Below, in pieces: positions 44,303 through 56,143 of a stretch of 64,000 nucleotides of DNA. The stretch's first letter is position 1; each line of letters opens with the position of its first letter. The notes under the pieces were generated by a model that ran no database searches, had not been told where the DNA came from, and was given only the letters and a program-made list of their open reading frames with translations. Origin of the DNA: Pelobates cultripes (Eukaryota > Chordata > Amphibia > Anura > Pelobatidae); contig OW240924.1 in assembly GCA_933207985.1 (NCBI GenBank), positions 69,168,985 through 69,232,984 of the forward strand. The letters run 5' to 3'. Made by a program: the position numbers and the translations under genes.

Positions 44303-44985
44303 CACCATAGAAACATAAAATGTGACGGCAGATAAGAGCCATTTGGCCCAGCTAGTCTGCCCAATTTTCTAAATACTTTCATTAGTCCCTGGCCTTATCT
44401 TATAGTTAGGATAGCCTTATGCCTATCCCACGCATGCTTAAACTCCTTTACTGTGTTAACCTCTACCACTTCAACTGGAAGGCTATTCCATGCATCCACT
44501 ACCCTCTCAATAAAGTAATACTTCCTGATATTATTTTTAAACCTTTGTCCCTCTAATTTAAGACTATGTCCTCTTGTTGTGGTAGTTTTTCTTCTTTTAA
44601 ATATAGTCTCCTCCTTTGCTGTGTTGATTCCCTTTATATATTTAAATGTTTCTATCATATCCCCCCTGTCTCGTCTTTCCTCCAAGCTATACATGTAAAG
44701 ATCCTTTAACCTTTCCTGGTAAGTTTTATCCCGCAATCCATGAACCAGTTTAGTAGCCCTTCTCTGAACCCTCTCTAAGGTATCAATATCCTTCTGAAGA
44801 TACGGTCTCCAGTACTGTGTACAATACTCCAAGTGAGGTCTCACCAGTGTTCTGTTCAATAGCATGAGCACTTCCCTCTTTCTACTGCTAATACCTCTCC
44901 CTATACAACCAAGCATTCTGCTAGCATTTCTTGCTGCTCTATTACACTGTCTGCCTACCTTTAAGTCATCAGAAATAACCACAAT
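44303..44985 (-). mobile_element. CR1 LINE 3' fragment
   Basis: The minus strand encodes the CR1 C-terminal region, then a 3' UTR with GGGCAGACTAGCTGGGCC, TCTGCCGTCACATTTTATG. 5'-truncated, nested in the hAT-like element. Confidence 0.85.
44395..44982 (-). pseudogene. CR1 reverse transcriptase C-terminal part (195 aa, open)
   Basis: An uninterrupted frame covering the region after the palm: [72 protein letters not shown] and VVDAWNSLPVEVVEV. These blocks define the C-terminal domain of CR1-type LINE proteins. The fragment lacks the endonuclease and the catalytic palm, so it cannot act. The open frame suggests that this copy is young compared with the others. Confidence 0.85.
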
Positions 44986-45369
44986 CAGCTCACTCTACAC
45001 ACACGCAATCCCACAAGCAGACCCACATGCACAATGCTCTTTCCTGGCCCTTTTGTCTCCAGGTATCCCATTTATAGAGACACCAGAGACAAGTTGCAAG
45101 GAAACACAGTGCAAGTAGGTTATTAAATTTGCTTGCTCTGTGCAGAACAAATACAGGGCCTTTTTCTCATGCTAGAGCTCTTCAGCAGAGCTCTGTGCAT
45201 GGTCTGCCATGGAAGAGCGATAAACCAACATGCTCACTTTTAGATGTGGCGTGCTTGTCATTGGTAATGACAAAACACACTCTCTCTGCCCCACCCCCTT
45301 CTTAGTGGTCCGCTGTGATTAAAAAATGCATGGGACAAATTTTTTTCCCAGTCTGGCCCTGGTGAGGAG

Positions 45370-46158
45370 TGTCCTATTTCAATTCCAGATTTTTAAAAGT
45401 GACGATTTCTATGAGAAATCGTCACTTTTGTAATCAAATTATGAAACCGCTCCCTTGCTGTCAATCAGATAGCTAGGGAGTTTTACTAGCTCCTCCCATT
45501 GGCTATCCAGAGCTAATGTAAGTGACAGGCGCACTCTGCTTGAACACTCCTCCAGGGAAATAGGGGAGGGCTTGCATAGGCTGCAGTCACAAGATGCACA
45601 CCCAATAAATAAATGTGTGCGCATGTATTCATTGAGGGTATATTTACTAAATAGTGATTTCTATTTCTATAATTTGTTTTGCTTTTTTTTTTCTCAGGCA
45701 TGTTCCTTTAACTCTAGTATAAATATTTCCAATCTTTTTGTCGGTGGAGTTTGGACACTATATTCTTTACACAGTATACTGCTGCTTGCATAAATCACTG
45801 TAGTATCGTGACAGTGCAGTGACTGCTAAAATAAATAATGAACGTTGCTGGTCTCTGGGGAGGGCATGTACAGAATGGGCCTCAGTGGACTTGTGCGTGT
45901 CCAAAATAAAATATTTTTATTACATGACTTGTTTATCATGTTTTAGAAACTGTAGTGTATAGGATTAAGTCACCAGTGCAATTATATCGCCTGGTAGTCT
46001 ACGTCGGAAATGTAATTATTAAGGGAAAACGCAAAGCACCATAACTACTATTGTAAATAAACCATTTGAAAGCAGTTTGTTTCCTGGAGTTCAGCTGGCA
46101 CTGCTCTCTTCCTCCTCTCTCAGCTAGAGCCAGAAGTAACTTATTATAAGCTTCCGTT
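45370..46158. other. No gene; perfect 16-bp hairpin
   Basis: AAAAGTGACGATTTCT (45395-45410) pairs perfectly with AGAAATCGTCACTTTT (45414-45429) around a 3-nt loop. The rest has no recognised feature. The hairpin may be the edge of an unidentified MITE. Confidence 0.5.
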
Positions 46159-46810
46159 CAGGGCCGGACTGGGAAAAAAATTAGGCCCGGGCATTTTTCA
46201 ATCAGAGCGGCCCCCTAAGAAGGGGGCGGGGCCAGATAGGGTGTGTTTTGTCATCACTAATGACAAGCACGCCTCCTCTCAAAGTGAGCATGTTGGTTCA
46301 ATGCGCAGAGCTGCGCTGAAGAGCTCTGGCATTAGAAAAAGGCCCTGTATTTGTTCTGCGCAGCGCAAGCAAATGTAATAACATGCTTGCGCTGTGTTTG
46401 CTTTTAAATTGTCTCTGGTGTCTCCACAAGTGGGATGCCAGAGGACAAAAGGGCCAGGAAAGTGTATGGTGCATGTGTTTGGAGCCTGCTTGTGGGATTA
46501 CGTGTGTGTAGAGTGTGGTGTGGTATTATGTAAATAGGTCAATTTCATTTGTGTTTGTGGTGTAATATGTGTGGCTAGGGGCTGTAGAGAGTGTGTGTAT
46601 AGGGGCATAGTGTTATAGGGGATGTAGCGAGTGTGTGCATACGGGCTGTAGTGTGTGTGTATAGGTGACGTAGTGTGTGTAGGGGTTGCAGAGAGGGTGT
46701 GTTTAGAGAATGTTGTATGTGTTTGCTGACAAGGAATGTAGTGTGTGTGTAGGTGGTGCAGTGTGTGTGTAGGAGATCTAGTGTGTAAAAGACCCAGAGT
46801 GTGTATAGGA

Positions 46811-46845
<35 letters not shown>

Positions 46846-47108
46846 GAGGATTAAGAGTGCATATAAGGTAAGGGATCTAGCGTGTATCTGGAGCGTAATG
46901 TATGTAGTGCTGTAGTGTGTGTATATATATATATACATACATATATATATTTGGACATATTGTATGTGTGAGGGGCGCAGTGTGTGTGTATGTAAGAGGG
47001 GTGCTGTGTGTGAGGGTGTTTTTATCTGCCGTCACATTCTAATTTTCTTTGTCTGTTAACTCACTGAGGGTTATTTTATATATTATATATATATATATAT
47101 ATCTGTAA

Positions 47109-47173
<65 letters not shown>

Positions 47174-48002
47174 AGCGAGGGTGCTGTGTGTGAGTGAGGG
47201 TGCTGTGTGCCTGAGTGCGCTGTGTGTGTCTGGGGGTGCTGTGTGTCTGGGGGTGCTGTGTGTGTCTGGGGGTGCTGTGTGTGTCTGGGTGCTGTGTGTG
47301 TCTGGGTGCTGTGTGTCTGGGGGTGCTGTGTGTGTCTGGGTGCTGTGTATGTCTGGGGGTGATGTGTGTGTCTGGGGGTGATGTGTGTGTCTGGGGGTGC
47401 TGTGTGTGTGTCTGGGTGCTGTGTGTGTGTCTGGGGGTGATGTGTGTGAGTGTGATTTTTTTTAATTTTTTTTTTTTTAATTAATAATAATAATTTAAAA
47501 AAAAAGTTATATCCCCCCCCTCCCTTCTTACCTTTAGCCTGGGAGGGGGGGGCCGTTTTGCCTGGGACGGGGGGGGGAGCCGTTCTGCCATGGGAGAGCC
47601 ATGCTGCCTGATCCCTGGTGGTCCTAGTGGTGAGCGTGAACTCTAGCCTGTAGGCTAGAGTTCACTCTCGCGAGATCTGAGCGTTGCCGTGGTAACCGCG
47701 GCAACGCTCAGAATCCCGCGAGAGGACCCGGCGGAGCTGCTGGATAGAGCTCCGCCGGTCCTTCCCTCCCTCCCTCACACCCCAGCAAGCGGCCGCCTGG
47801 AAGTGTCTCTGGGCCGGTAAAGGGAGATCTTTGATCTCCCCACCGGCCCATGGAGGCACACCGCAGGGCCGGCGCTCGGGTAGTGCTGGCCCTGCAGGAG
47901 CCGGCCGGGGAGATCCTGTGATCTCCCTGCCGGCCTCGGCCCCACGGCCATCGCGGCCCACCGGGCATTTGCCCGGTATGCCCGATGGCCAGTCCGGGCC
48001 TA
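46159..48002 (-). mobile_element. hAT-like non-autonomous element with GT array, copy 3
   Basis: Inverse orientation relative to copies 1 and 2: starts CAGGGCCGGACTGGG and ends GGCCAGTCCGGGCCTA. Perfect 8-bp duplication CTTCCGTT at 46151-46158 and 48003-48010. Contains GT-rich arrays (about 46500-47455), a TA tract, and near its right end the GGAGATCTTTGATCTCC and GGTAACCGCGGCAACGCTCAG segments. No transposase frame. Confidence 0.9.
46500..47455. repeat. GT-rich minisatellites and TA tract
   Basis: 46500-47010 has irregular GTGTGTAG units. About 47075-47175 is a TA tract. 47180-47455 is a clean minisatellite of GTGCTGTGTGTGTCTGGG-like 17-20-bp units. The latter is open as Cys/Val/Leu/Gly repeats on two frames; this is a composition effect. 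Confidence 0.9.
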
Positions 48003-48160
48003 CTTCCGTTAGATCTCCTTAGCTAAGCCGTGCAGTGCAAGAATAGCTCATATGCTGAGAGCATCAGCTGGTCACTCTCAGCCAGTGAGATGAGCCATAT
48101 ACTGAGGTGCTTAGATCAGACAGAGAGCTTCCGGCCCTTTGGCTGAAGTAGTGGAGCCAG

Positions 48161-48460
48161 CAGTAGTGTATTTTGGATTTGTGCTGCCCTAGGCAGGACT
48201 AAACTCGGGAACCCCTTAATCTAATTTTGCCACCCCGTTTCCTATTTAAGGCCACCACACACTTTGTCTCACAGACACACATCCTCACGGATACACTCAC
48301 TGACTGATACACAGTCATTAGCACACACACTGTTTAACCTACACACACTGAGACACCCACTCCCTGACAGACACACACTCTCAGATACACATACAGTGAC
48401 ATACACACACTGACACACTCACAGACACATAGATCCTCACTGATTTGATACACCCATCTA
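48161..48460. mobile_element. Truncated relative of the 22307 element
   Basis: Starts CAGTAGTGTATTTTGGATTT, then GTGCTGCCCTAGGCAGGAC, as at 22307, then CA-rich repeats. The right end is missing. Confidence 0.65.
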
Positions 48461-48494
48461 TTTTAAGAATTGGAGAGAACTCAAGGCAACTCTA

Positions 48495-49205
48495 GGTGTA
48501 GCCTCTCACACACACATTGTATCCCTTACATACACGCATATTGCACCCCTTACAAACATGCATTTCACTCCTTACACACAGTGCACCCATGCACACATTA
48601 CATTCCAGACACACACACTATATCCCCTACACACACTTGATCCACTATACACACTCTGGGTTCTCCACACACACTAGACCCCTATAAACACACTGCACCA
48701 CCAACATACACACTGCATTCCTGACATACACACTCTGGATCCCCTATGCATACACTGCATCCCCTGTAAGCAAGAAAGGAAACACACTACGTTCCCTAAA
48801 CGCACACTCTCTTCAACTCTACATGCATTATATCATCTATACACACATACACTACAGCCCCTATATACACACGGTAGTACGGTACATCCCCTATAAACAC
48901 TATGCCCCATTTTCACTCTCTACAGCCCCTAGCCACACATATTATGCCACAAACACAACACCACTGAAACCGACCTATTTACACAAACCACCACATCACA
49001 TTCTGCTCACTCTACACACATGCAATCCCACAAGCAGGCTCCAAACACATGCACAATATGCTGTCCTTGCCCTTTTGTCCTTTGGTATCCCATTTATGGA
49101 GACCCCAGATACAAGTCACAAGCAAACACAGTGCAAGCATGTTAATAAATTTGCTTGTACTGCACAGAACAAATACAGGGCCTTATTCCTCACAGATAAA
49201 GGTTA
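48495..49205 (+). mobile_element. hAT-like element internal fragment, copy 4
   Basis: Shares the CA-rich part and the segment CATGCAATCCCACAAGCAG to GAACAAATACAGGGCC with copy 2. Neither terminus is present. Confidence 0.65.
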
Positions 49206-49238
49206 ATCTCACTGAAATGGAAATGCCAATGGGGAAAC

Positions 49239-49665
49239 TTAAAGGGACACTACAGGCATCAAGCCCCCTGTTTTAACCCTGCAGAATGCCACTTGTTTAA
49301 CCCTGTTCCTTGTGCAGGAACATAAATGCATTCCTTGCAGGGTTGACCTGCGTCTAGTGGCATTCACTAGGGGTTCTTCTGCAAAATAGTAGATTAAAAC
49401 TTCAATATTCCTATCAGATGGTCTCACAGATGTACACTAGCCTCCCAATGCTTTCCTAAGGGAAAGCATTGGATTGGCTGAGATTATCAATCTTGATGAT
49501 CTCAGCCAAAGAGGCAGACCTTCCCTGAAGAGACCTGCACTTTATGGGCGAAAACGTAATTAAAACTACTTTTTTTTTAACCCTTACAGCAGGGGCCCAG
49601 TCACCTAGAGCCATATAGAATTAGAAATACACTTTTATATTCCTAACGCTATAGTGGTCCTTTAA
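49239..49665. mobile_element. TTAA-flanked MITE
   Basis: TTAA at 49239-49242 and 49662-49665. Ends AAAGGGACACTACAGGC and CGCTATAGTGGTCCTTT. The internal hairpin AATGCTTTCC…GGAAAGCATT is typical of the family. Confidence 0.75.
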
Positions 49666-50740
49666 TATATTGAGAAATGTATTTCCTGTAATTATAAAAC
49701 CAAGGAAGTTCACAGTCTGTTATAGTTTCATTTTATTGCATTTCTAAATTGCCCCAAATTCTAATCCTTTAAAGCAGCTTTTCTTAACCTTTTACGGAGA
49801 CGTACCCTTGCAGGTCTAAAAATAATTCCTAATTACTCCTGCCTCGAGAAAGTAATTTATATTGATTTAAAATCTAAATGAAATGTGTAGATACCGATAT
49901 TTACGTTAATCCTATATTAAAGAGAATAAGCCTGATTTAAAAGAAGTCAATATTTATTTTTAAAATAAATGACATTATATATATATATTGTGAATATAAG
50001 GAGGAGTGTATGAACTATTAATCTGAAAATAAAAATCTAATACACACGTACTTGTTTTACACAGAGGACACTGACACATTCTCACACTCATGTTTACACA
50101 GAGAGGACACTGGCACACAAACCTATTGCTTTGAGCCAAGATATAGAAAACTAAATACATATTTTTTTTATGTATTTGAAAATAAAACAAATGCTCAATT
50201 TATTGGGACCTACATTGTATCACTACTGCTCAAACTACCCTATTATCTCTCCATTAGTTTCAAAATTCCACATAAGGACATTTCACCAAGCATCAGTATG
50301 GTGCTGTGGATACCATCTACAGTAAACTAATCCTGCTACATAATCCAAGTGTTTGCTGATTTTAAATGTTACATTTTTTGGTTTGTCCATGTTTTTGCAA
50401 CTATTTTCTGGCAGTCGGAGCCCCTTCCGTTGCATCTAAAACCAGCCAAGGTCAGTGTGAGGATGGCCTCACCCACAAACTCTTCCTTCTTAACCTCCCA
50501 GGTCCCACCGCATGGGCAGCATCAGAAGATGAATGCCAGGAAGAGCTTGGAATGGGTGAATGCACACTCATATAACCCAGAGTTGAGGAGGCTATCCAAT
50601 TTGGCGAGTTTGGTGATGTTTGAAGACTGCCCAACTCGCCTAATTAGACACCCGCCTCTGCACGCAGCTTGTGTGATGACAGAGCTCCATGAGCTCCATC
50701 TGAAAGGTTAAACATAGCTCTAGTGTCTGTCTTTCAGATG
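49666..50740. other. No supported gene
   Basis: AT-rich, then mixed DNA. A 120-codon open frame at 50349-50711 has no recognisable domain; its second half is GC-richer (VRMASPTNSSFLTSQVP). I do not call it a gene. Confidence 0.35.
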
Positions 50741-51000
50741 GCCACTGGAGCCGCTTCTACTGCAACGACGGAGTAAAACTCGGTCCCGTAATGTTGCATT
50801 CCTTATAGGAAAGCATTAATTCAATGCTTTCTGATGGGGAAGTGTGCACTTGTGCATGGCATTCGCCATGCATGTGTGTCAGGTCACCAGTGCTCCTCTG
50901 TAAGATGCATTGGAGGAGGCCATGACGTCACAGGAGGAGGACTGGCAAGCAGCTTTACTGTTTGTATCACACACGTAAGGGGGGCACCTATATAACTTGG
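50741..51000. repeat. TTAA MITE-like fragment
   Basis: Contains CCTTATAGGAAAGCATTAAT and its inverse TCAATGCTTTCTGATGGGGA, the internal hairpin of the TTAA MITE family. Termini not recognised. Confidence 0.4.
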
Positions 51001-52961
51001 AACAGAGACACTGAAGTCTGGAACTTATTGTTCCTGTAATATAGACAAAACATTTTATTATATTTGTTCTGTTTTTTTCTGGTTTAGCTTGGAAGCGAGT
51101 CTAGTATTGGAAATTCCAGTAGTATTTTAAGGTTAAGTTCAGGAGTAAGGACGTTTTAAAATGGATCCGTCACTTCCTTATTTTTTTTAATTTCTTGTTT
51201 CTTCTTTTTTTTCTCATATTCATGTCCCAGTCTCCCCCAGCCCACTTGCCTTTTTCCCCATGATATTAGGAATATTTTAAAAGTTATACAAAAGCAAAGT
51301 ATGTTGACAAATGGTGGAGCTTTAGTCAATCTCTAAGGTTTTTTTTTTTTACTTTGTCATTGGCCATCTTCTTCTATACTTTTTCTTTTCCAATACTCAC
51401 CTGCATCCTGTGGAGCGTCACTTCCTGAAAAACCGCATCACTAATCCTCATTGTTGACTCTTTGTCACGATACTTGTCCCTTGCATGGAATGTTTCTTCT
51501 GTGTTCCACTGCACACACATTAGCTTCCTGGTGCCTCATTATGACATCATATATGACATATAGAACACTTCCATTGTTCTCCTTTTATAATGTCAGTCTA
51601 CGTTTTATGATGTGTACACACTTGTGACATCACAGCCCTCTTTAACCAATCACAACCCAGTATAGGGTGTATATACTTCCTGATTGGCTTGTTTCCTTGC
51701 CTTGTCCTGTTTCTTGTTACATGAGAGCATGTTTATACGGTTTATTGGATTTACTGTTTTCTGTCCTTGCCTTGTTTGACCATTCTTGCTCTCTACTATT
51801 CTGACCTTGGCTTGACTATCGATTCTGCGTATCTCTGTTATCCTAGACCTTTGCCTGTCTCTTGTTTACTCTCTGCTTGCTTGTAGACATTTAAATTATC
51901 TGTCTTCGGCATTAGCGTGGTCACTCTACAGACCAGTACATGTTCATTTACTGTTCATTTACTGTTCCCTTTAAGTTTGTCGGGAACGGTATCCCCATTC
52001 CCGACACTCTCACATGACTGCAAGAGTAAACACCGAGGTCAGTAGAAAGCGCCATATCCCCTGGGCTATGACAAAGATATGATTTCCCGGTGCTGCCATT
52101 TTAGAATCTTAAAGATAGCAGCATTGAGAAAGAATCCCCAGCGGGACTGGAAAAACTTAGAAAATAAAGTAAACCAGTCCCAGTGCTAGAAGAGATTTGG
52201 TGGTGTAATCCGGGGGGACTTAAGCAAGAGATCCCTTGGCTTGACGTCTAGATTTGTAAACATCTAGTCTAGCACCTCCTCACTTTGAGTGCTTTATGTA
52301 TTGGAACTGTCCTTTCGTTATTTTATGTGTTAAACGCTTTTGGGTCAAAACATAGTGCTTGTACTGTGCTTGGTTACTGTGTTTCCTGTTATGTATATGG
52401 CCTCAAACTCAGATGTGTAGCATTGCCGTCGTACGGCAGAGAGAAGTTGGAAGTCCACCTTGACTCGGGTTAAGTTTCACTATATTTCTCACATTCCATA
52501 ACAACTACCATGACAACAAATGTGTAAATTGAAAGTTTCTCATTACGCTCATCATAATTTCACCTCCAGGCCCATGAAGCCCTGAATCCAGTACTGTTTA
52601 CGGACACCTTATTTACTAATGAAAGCATTACTGCCGTCTGACCTACACATTTTTCATTGACCCTGTCTCCACCTTGCGTCATTGTCCCCCGTTCTTGCAC
52701 ACTGTACAATGTTGCCATGTGACTCAGCTTCAATCATGCCGCCTGCTGAACCACTTAATTGAATTACAGCTTAAGGTTTAATCTCCTGTGAATTCCCTGC
52801 AAACAAACATTTGGTGTTTCATTGTTTGGTGGTTTAATTCTGTAAATGCAACCTGTCCTCCTGAGCAAGGAGAAGGAGCATTGACTGGTGTCAGGTCTAA
52901 TGGATGGAGGCTCTGTGTATACATTTTGAACAATAAAAACGTCCTGACTATATTCTAACAG
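51001..52961. other. No gene recognised
   Basis: Includes a CT-rich tract (about 51680-51900, TTGCCTTGTCCTGTTTCTTG, TCTGACCTTGGCTTGAC) that looks like part of an interspersed repeat, but no ends were found. No protein-like frame. Confidence 0.35.
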
Positions 52962-53112
52962 GGTTATTAACTAAAGTGAGAAGTCCCGGGAATTCAAAGC
53001 AAATTTCACATTTATAGCCAAACTGAAAGCACAATTGTCTTTTTCTAACTTGGCTATTTCAAAATTCACTTTAAATTCCTACCAATTCTCATTTTAGTGT
53101 AGAACCCCGTAA
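52962..53112. mobile_element. Short inverted-repeat MITE
   Basis: Starts AGGGTTATTAACTAAAGTGAG and ends TTCTCATTTTAGTGTAGAACC (inverted), with a TTCAAAGCAAATTT/AAATTCACTTTAAA inner pair. Related to 16530-16690. Confidence 0.55.
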
Positions 53113-53640
53113 GACTCACGAAGAACTCAAATCCTATTATTTGCATGTTAAATCACATTACTGGATTGTGCAGTGGCTCATTCACCCAGGTTTTAGCTAT
53201 TGGCAAACACTATTGTATATTTACTTTCGTAGTTTAATGGATTTCTGCTTTTGCAGTTGGCATTTTATATTTACTTGTACTTTGTTTTGTGGAATGTGGC
53301 ACCACGAACCGAGATCTGAGTAGTCTATAATAGGATACATAGAACAACAAAATCTAACATGTGAAGCAGTATTTATGCATTTATTCCCCAGTTCTTTTTG
53401 CTCTTTCCTTTAGCTTTTATATTCATACTATATATGAGCTGTGTTTTAACGTTTTTATATATTTCAGTAAATTATATACTTTTAATAGAAGTTGTTACTA
53501 TGTACTTTGTAAAGCCTGCTCTCTCTATTTATACTTCGTGTTTGGTCGGTAAAGACTTCATTAGCATTCTGCCACCAAGAACCAGAATGAACGTCAAGAA
53601 TGAATGCAAGGCAGTTCACCCCCTATCCAGTGCTTTACCC
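53113..53640. other. No gene recognised
   Basis: AT-rich DNA without a supported feature. Confidence 0.35.
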
Positions 53641-53779
53641 CAGGAGTGCCCAAATGGTAGATCCCCTTAATGTTTTAAAAATACAGCTTTCATGATGCTT
53701 TGTCACTCAAAAGGCATTCAAAGCATCATGGGAGTTGATGTCCTACAGCATATGGGGATCTACCTTTTGGGCATCCCTG
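53641..53779. mobile_element. Palindromic hAT-type MITE, copy 3
   Basis: Ends CAGGAGTGCCCAAATGG and CTTTTGGGCATCCCTG. Flanks CTTTACCC (53633-53640) and CTTTTCCC (53780-53787) form an 8-bp duplication with one change. Inner arms ATGATGCTTTG and AAAGCATCAT. Confidence 0.85.
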
Positions 53780-53787
53780 CTTTTCCC

Positions 53788-55146
53788 TATACCAGATGTA
53801 TGCACCTGATCCACTATTGTACCCCAGCTGTACCCCTTATCCCAGGATTCTAGTATGCTGGCAGTCGTTAACGCCTTATCATGTGTTCTACCCTAACATT
53901 ATGCCCATATACCACCTCAGCATTTTTCTCACTCCATGCTTGCCTATTATTAGAAATGTGCTGAAAAATGCTGTATAGTTTAAAATATGCATAATGCTTA
54001 GTTCCGTCACACACCAATTTAAAAAAACACATTTTTTTTTACTTATACATATAGCGTGTGAAGTCATTACTGATGACCTGTTTAGAAACAGACTCTATTT
54101 ATCGGGGAGCATTGGGACATACTATCAATGCTTCTCATTTACAAGCAATCAAATCACTGCTTCTCTGTGACACTTCCAATTTGCAATATAGTTCAAAACG
54201 AGCGAGACAAGAACTCCTGCCATTAGTCTACTTGACATGCAGAAGGTGTTACTAAAAGGGCAAATTTCTCTTGAAATCAAAATTTTTTTTAAAAATTTTT
54301 TTCAATATAAAATAAGGTTGCAAGGAGGGATATGCAGTTACCCCAAAGCACTTCAGAAAAAAATAGACTGGAGTGTCCATTTAAAGAGTGGATTAGGGGG
54401 AGTTTATACTAGTCGTCTGCCAAATTTGTGTCTTACAGGGTAAATAAGGAAGGTCCTGCCTTCTAGTGCCAAAAAACGCTTCTGTGAGATATTCAAATGA
54501 ATGTAATAAGTCAGCACTGCCCATGGAAAGATAGTTCTCTTACAATTAACTTTCAGCATTTTATAAAATGTACTTTCAATAAAATTTAATAATAACCCGT
54601 TCTCACTCTCCATCCCTACTTCTGATTTACTTCTCATTTGCACATTAGAATTTTTAATTCTGTTCTAATTTGTATCTATGACAAACTAGCCTAATTTCCT
54701 GCCCAGCAACCTGATCTTTTACCATATGATGCTTGTGATTTAGTTTTACCTTTCAAATCTTATCTGCCGTCAAGCTTTTCTCTAATAGCTTTTCTCCTTA
54801 AACTACTTCAGTACATCTGCAGCTATCTCAAACTCTTCTCCATTTGATAAAAGTAAAGCAGTTTCTCCCTCTTTTTTTTTTTTTTTTGGTTTCTTTTTAA
54901 ATATTCATAAAAACCCAATCGTTCTAGCATGCCATGAAACATAACTGCCATTGCAGGGGAGAGTAATAAAAATAAATTCTTGTTAATGTGCGTTAATGTA
55001 GACATTTCTGAACGTTTTTAGAAGTGACTCTTTATGATGTTTCTTAGAAAGACATTGTTATGCTATTGAATGGTGTCCTGCGTGCTCTCATGTCCATCTC
55101 GACTCCAGAGAAGATGTTTTTAAAAAGTCTCTGAAGTTCAATAAGG
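53788..55146. other. No gene recognised
   Basis: AT-rich with T-runs near 54870. No terminal repeats or protein-like frame. Confidence 0.35.
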
Positions 55147-55345
55147 GCTGGTTGAAGCAGTGGTAATGTCACTGTCTTAGAACTGGGAAATCCAGGTTTG
55201 AATCCTGGTCAGACCCACATATAATATCTATCCACCTACCTCAAATCTTCAGAGAAGGCCTTCTTCACCTCTACCTATCCACTTTCTATAAGTGTACTGT
55301 GAAATATGTTGGACCTATATAATGCTAATAATAATAATAACAACT
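55147..55345 (+). mobile_element. tRNA-derived SINE with L2-like tail
   Basis: The 5' part contains an A-box-like TTGAAGCAGTGGTAATGTC and a B-box-like GGTTTGAATCC about 50 bp downstream, the internal RNA polymerase III promoter of a tRNA. About 120 bp later it ends GACCTATATAATGCTAATAA with further TAA repeats, like the 3' end of the L2 LINE at 13858. SINEs with LINE-like tails are copied by that LINE's machinery. The tRNA part would not fold as a functional tRNA. Confidence 0.65.
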
Positions 55346-56143
55346 CAGAAGGGAGATCAGAATGTAAACCTCTTCAGTGTCATCTCAAATCACTTTGTAA
55401 AATGATGATGGAATCTATTGAATGGGATCAACAAGTGGCCTGATATTGAAAGGTCTCTGGGAATAGTCTACTTTCTCATATATCTACTGATAGACATCTT
55501 GCACGTTCTGGAGATAGACCCGAGAGACAATGGTTCACCATTAGTTTCCAATATAATAAAGTTGCCCTGGTGATAGATCATTGAAGAACAAATTGTTCTT
55601 CAGTGACGTTTTGCAGAAGTGGTTTGAAGACTCAATTCCTACAAATCGATTTCTTCCATAAAAGGTTTCCTGCTAACATTATCATCAAATTACCTTCAAT
55701 TGATAATCACTGGTTGGGTTGACTTTGATCTCTTTTACAATATTCTAAGTTTCGGCTGTGGAGATTAAGCAGACCTTGGCATCCAAAGGCTCGCTCTTCT
55801 GTTGGGTTTCTACTTTTACTTATCCTTATCTTTATCATTTGGATTAGGACTGTATAACTAAACTGCCTGGCAACCATTGTCTCCACCTCACAAAGCTTTG
55901 TTACTGAATCAGCCTTCGTGGATCCACTCAGTATCTTTGCCTACCACTAGGTGGCAACCTCAGTTATGTGAATAATATGTCTATCACTAACTCGATTAGC
56001 ATTAAGTAAATCATCCGTGATAATAGGAGAGGTGTGTCTCCTACTCATAGAATAAAGAAAATAAGGAATTTCTCTTCAGAGAAATTCCTCCAGAGTACTA
56101 ATAAGTAGATAGGCTGATAAAAGGTGAGTGCAACATATAACAC
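55346..56143. other. No gene recognised
   Basis: Mixed-composition DNA. A short GAATTTCTCTTCAGAGAAATTC hairpin lies near 56065-56090. Confidence 0.35.

Larger units (their letters stand above)
43549..45361 (+). mobile_element. hAT-like non-autonomous element with CA array, copy 2
   Basis: Begins CAGTCCTGGACTGGCCG, ends CCCAGTCTGGCCCTG. Perfect 8-bp duplication GTGAGGAG at 43541-43548 and 45362-45369. Contains the CA array (about 43890-44240) and a nested CR1 fragment (44303-44985). The segment CTCACTCTACACACACGCAA to GAACAAATACAGGGCC is shared with 48495-49205 and, inverted, with 46159-48002. Confidence 0.9.

Noticed and set aside
47181..47484. Cys/Val/Leu-rich frames
   Set aside because: Translation of a GT minisatellite; open in two frames for the same reason.
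50349..50711. 120-codon frame as a possible gene
   Set aside because: No known motif, and the first part is low-complexity aromatic; likely chance.
55147..55225. A functional tRNA gene
   Set aside because: Box-like motifs are present but the spacing and arms do not support a tRNA fold; it fits a SINE head.
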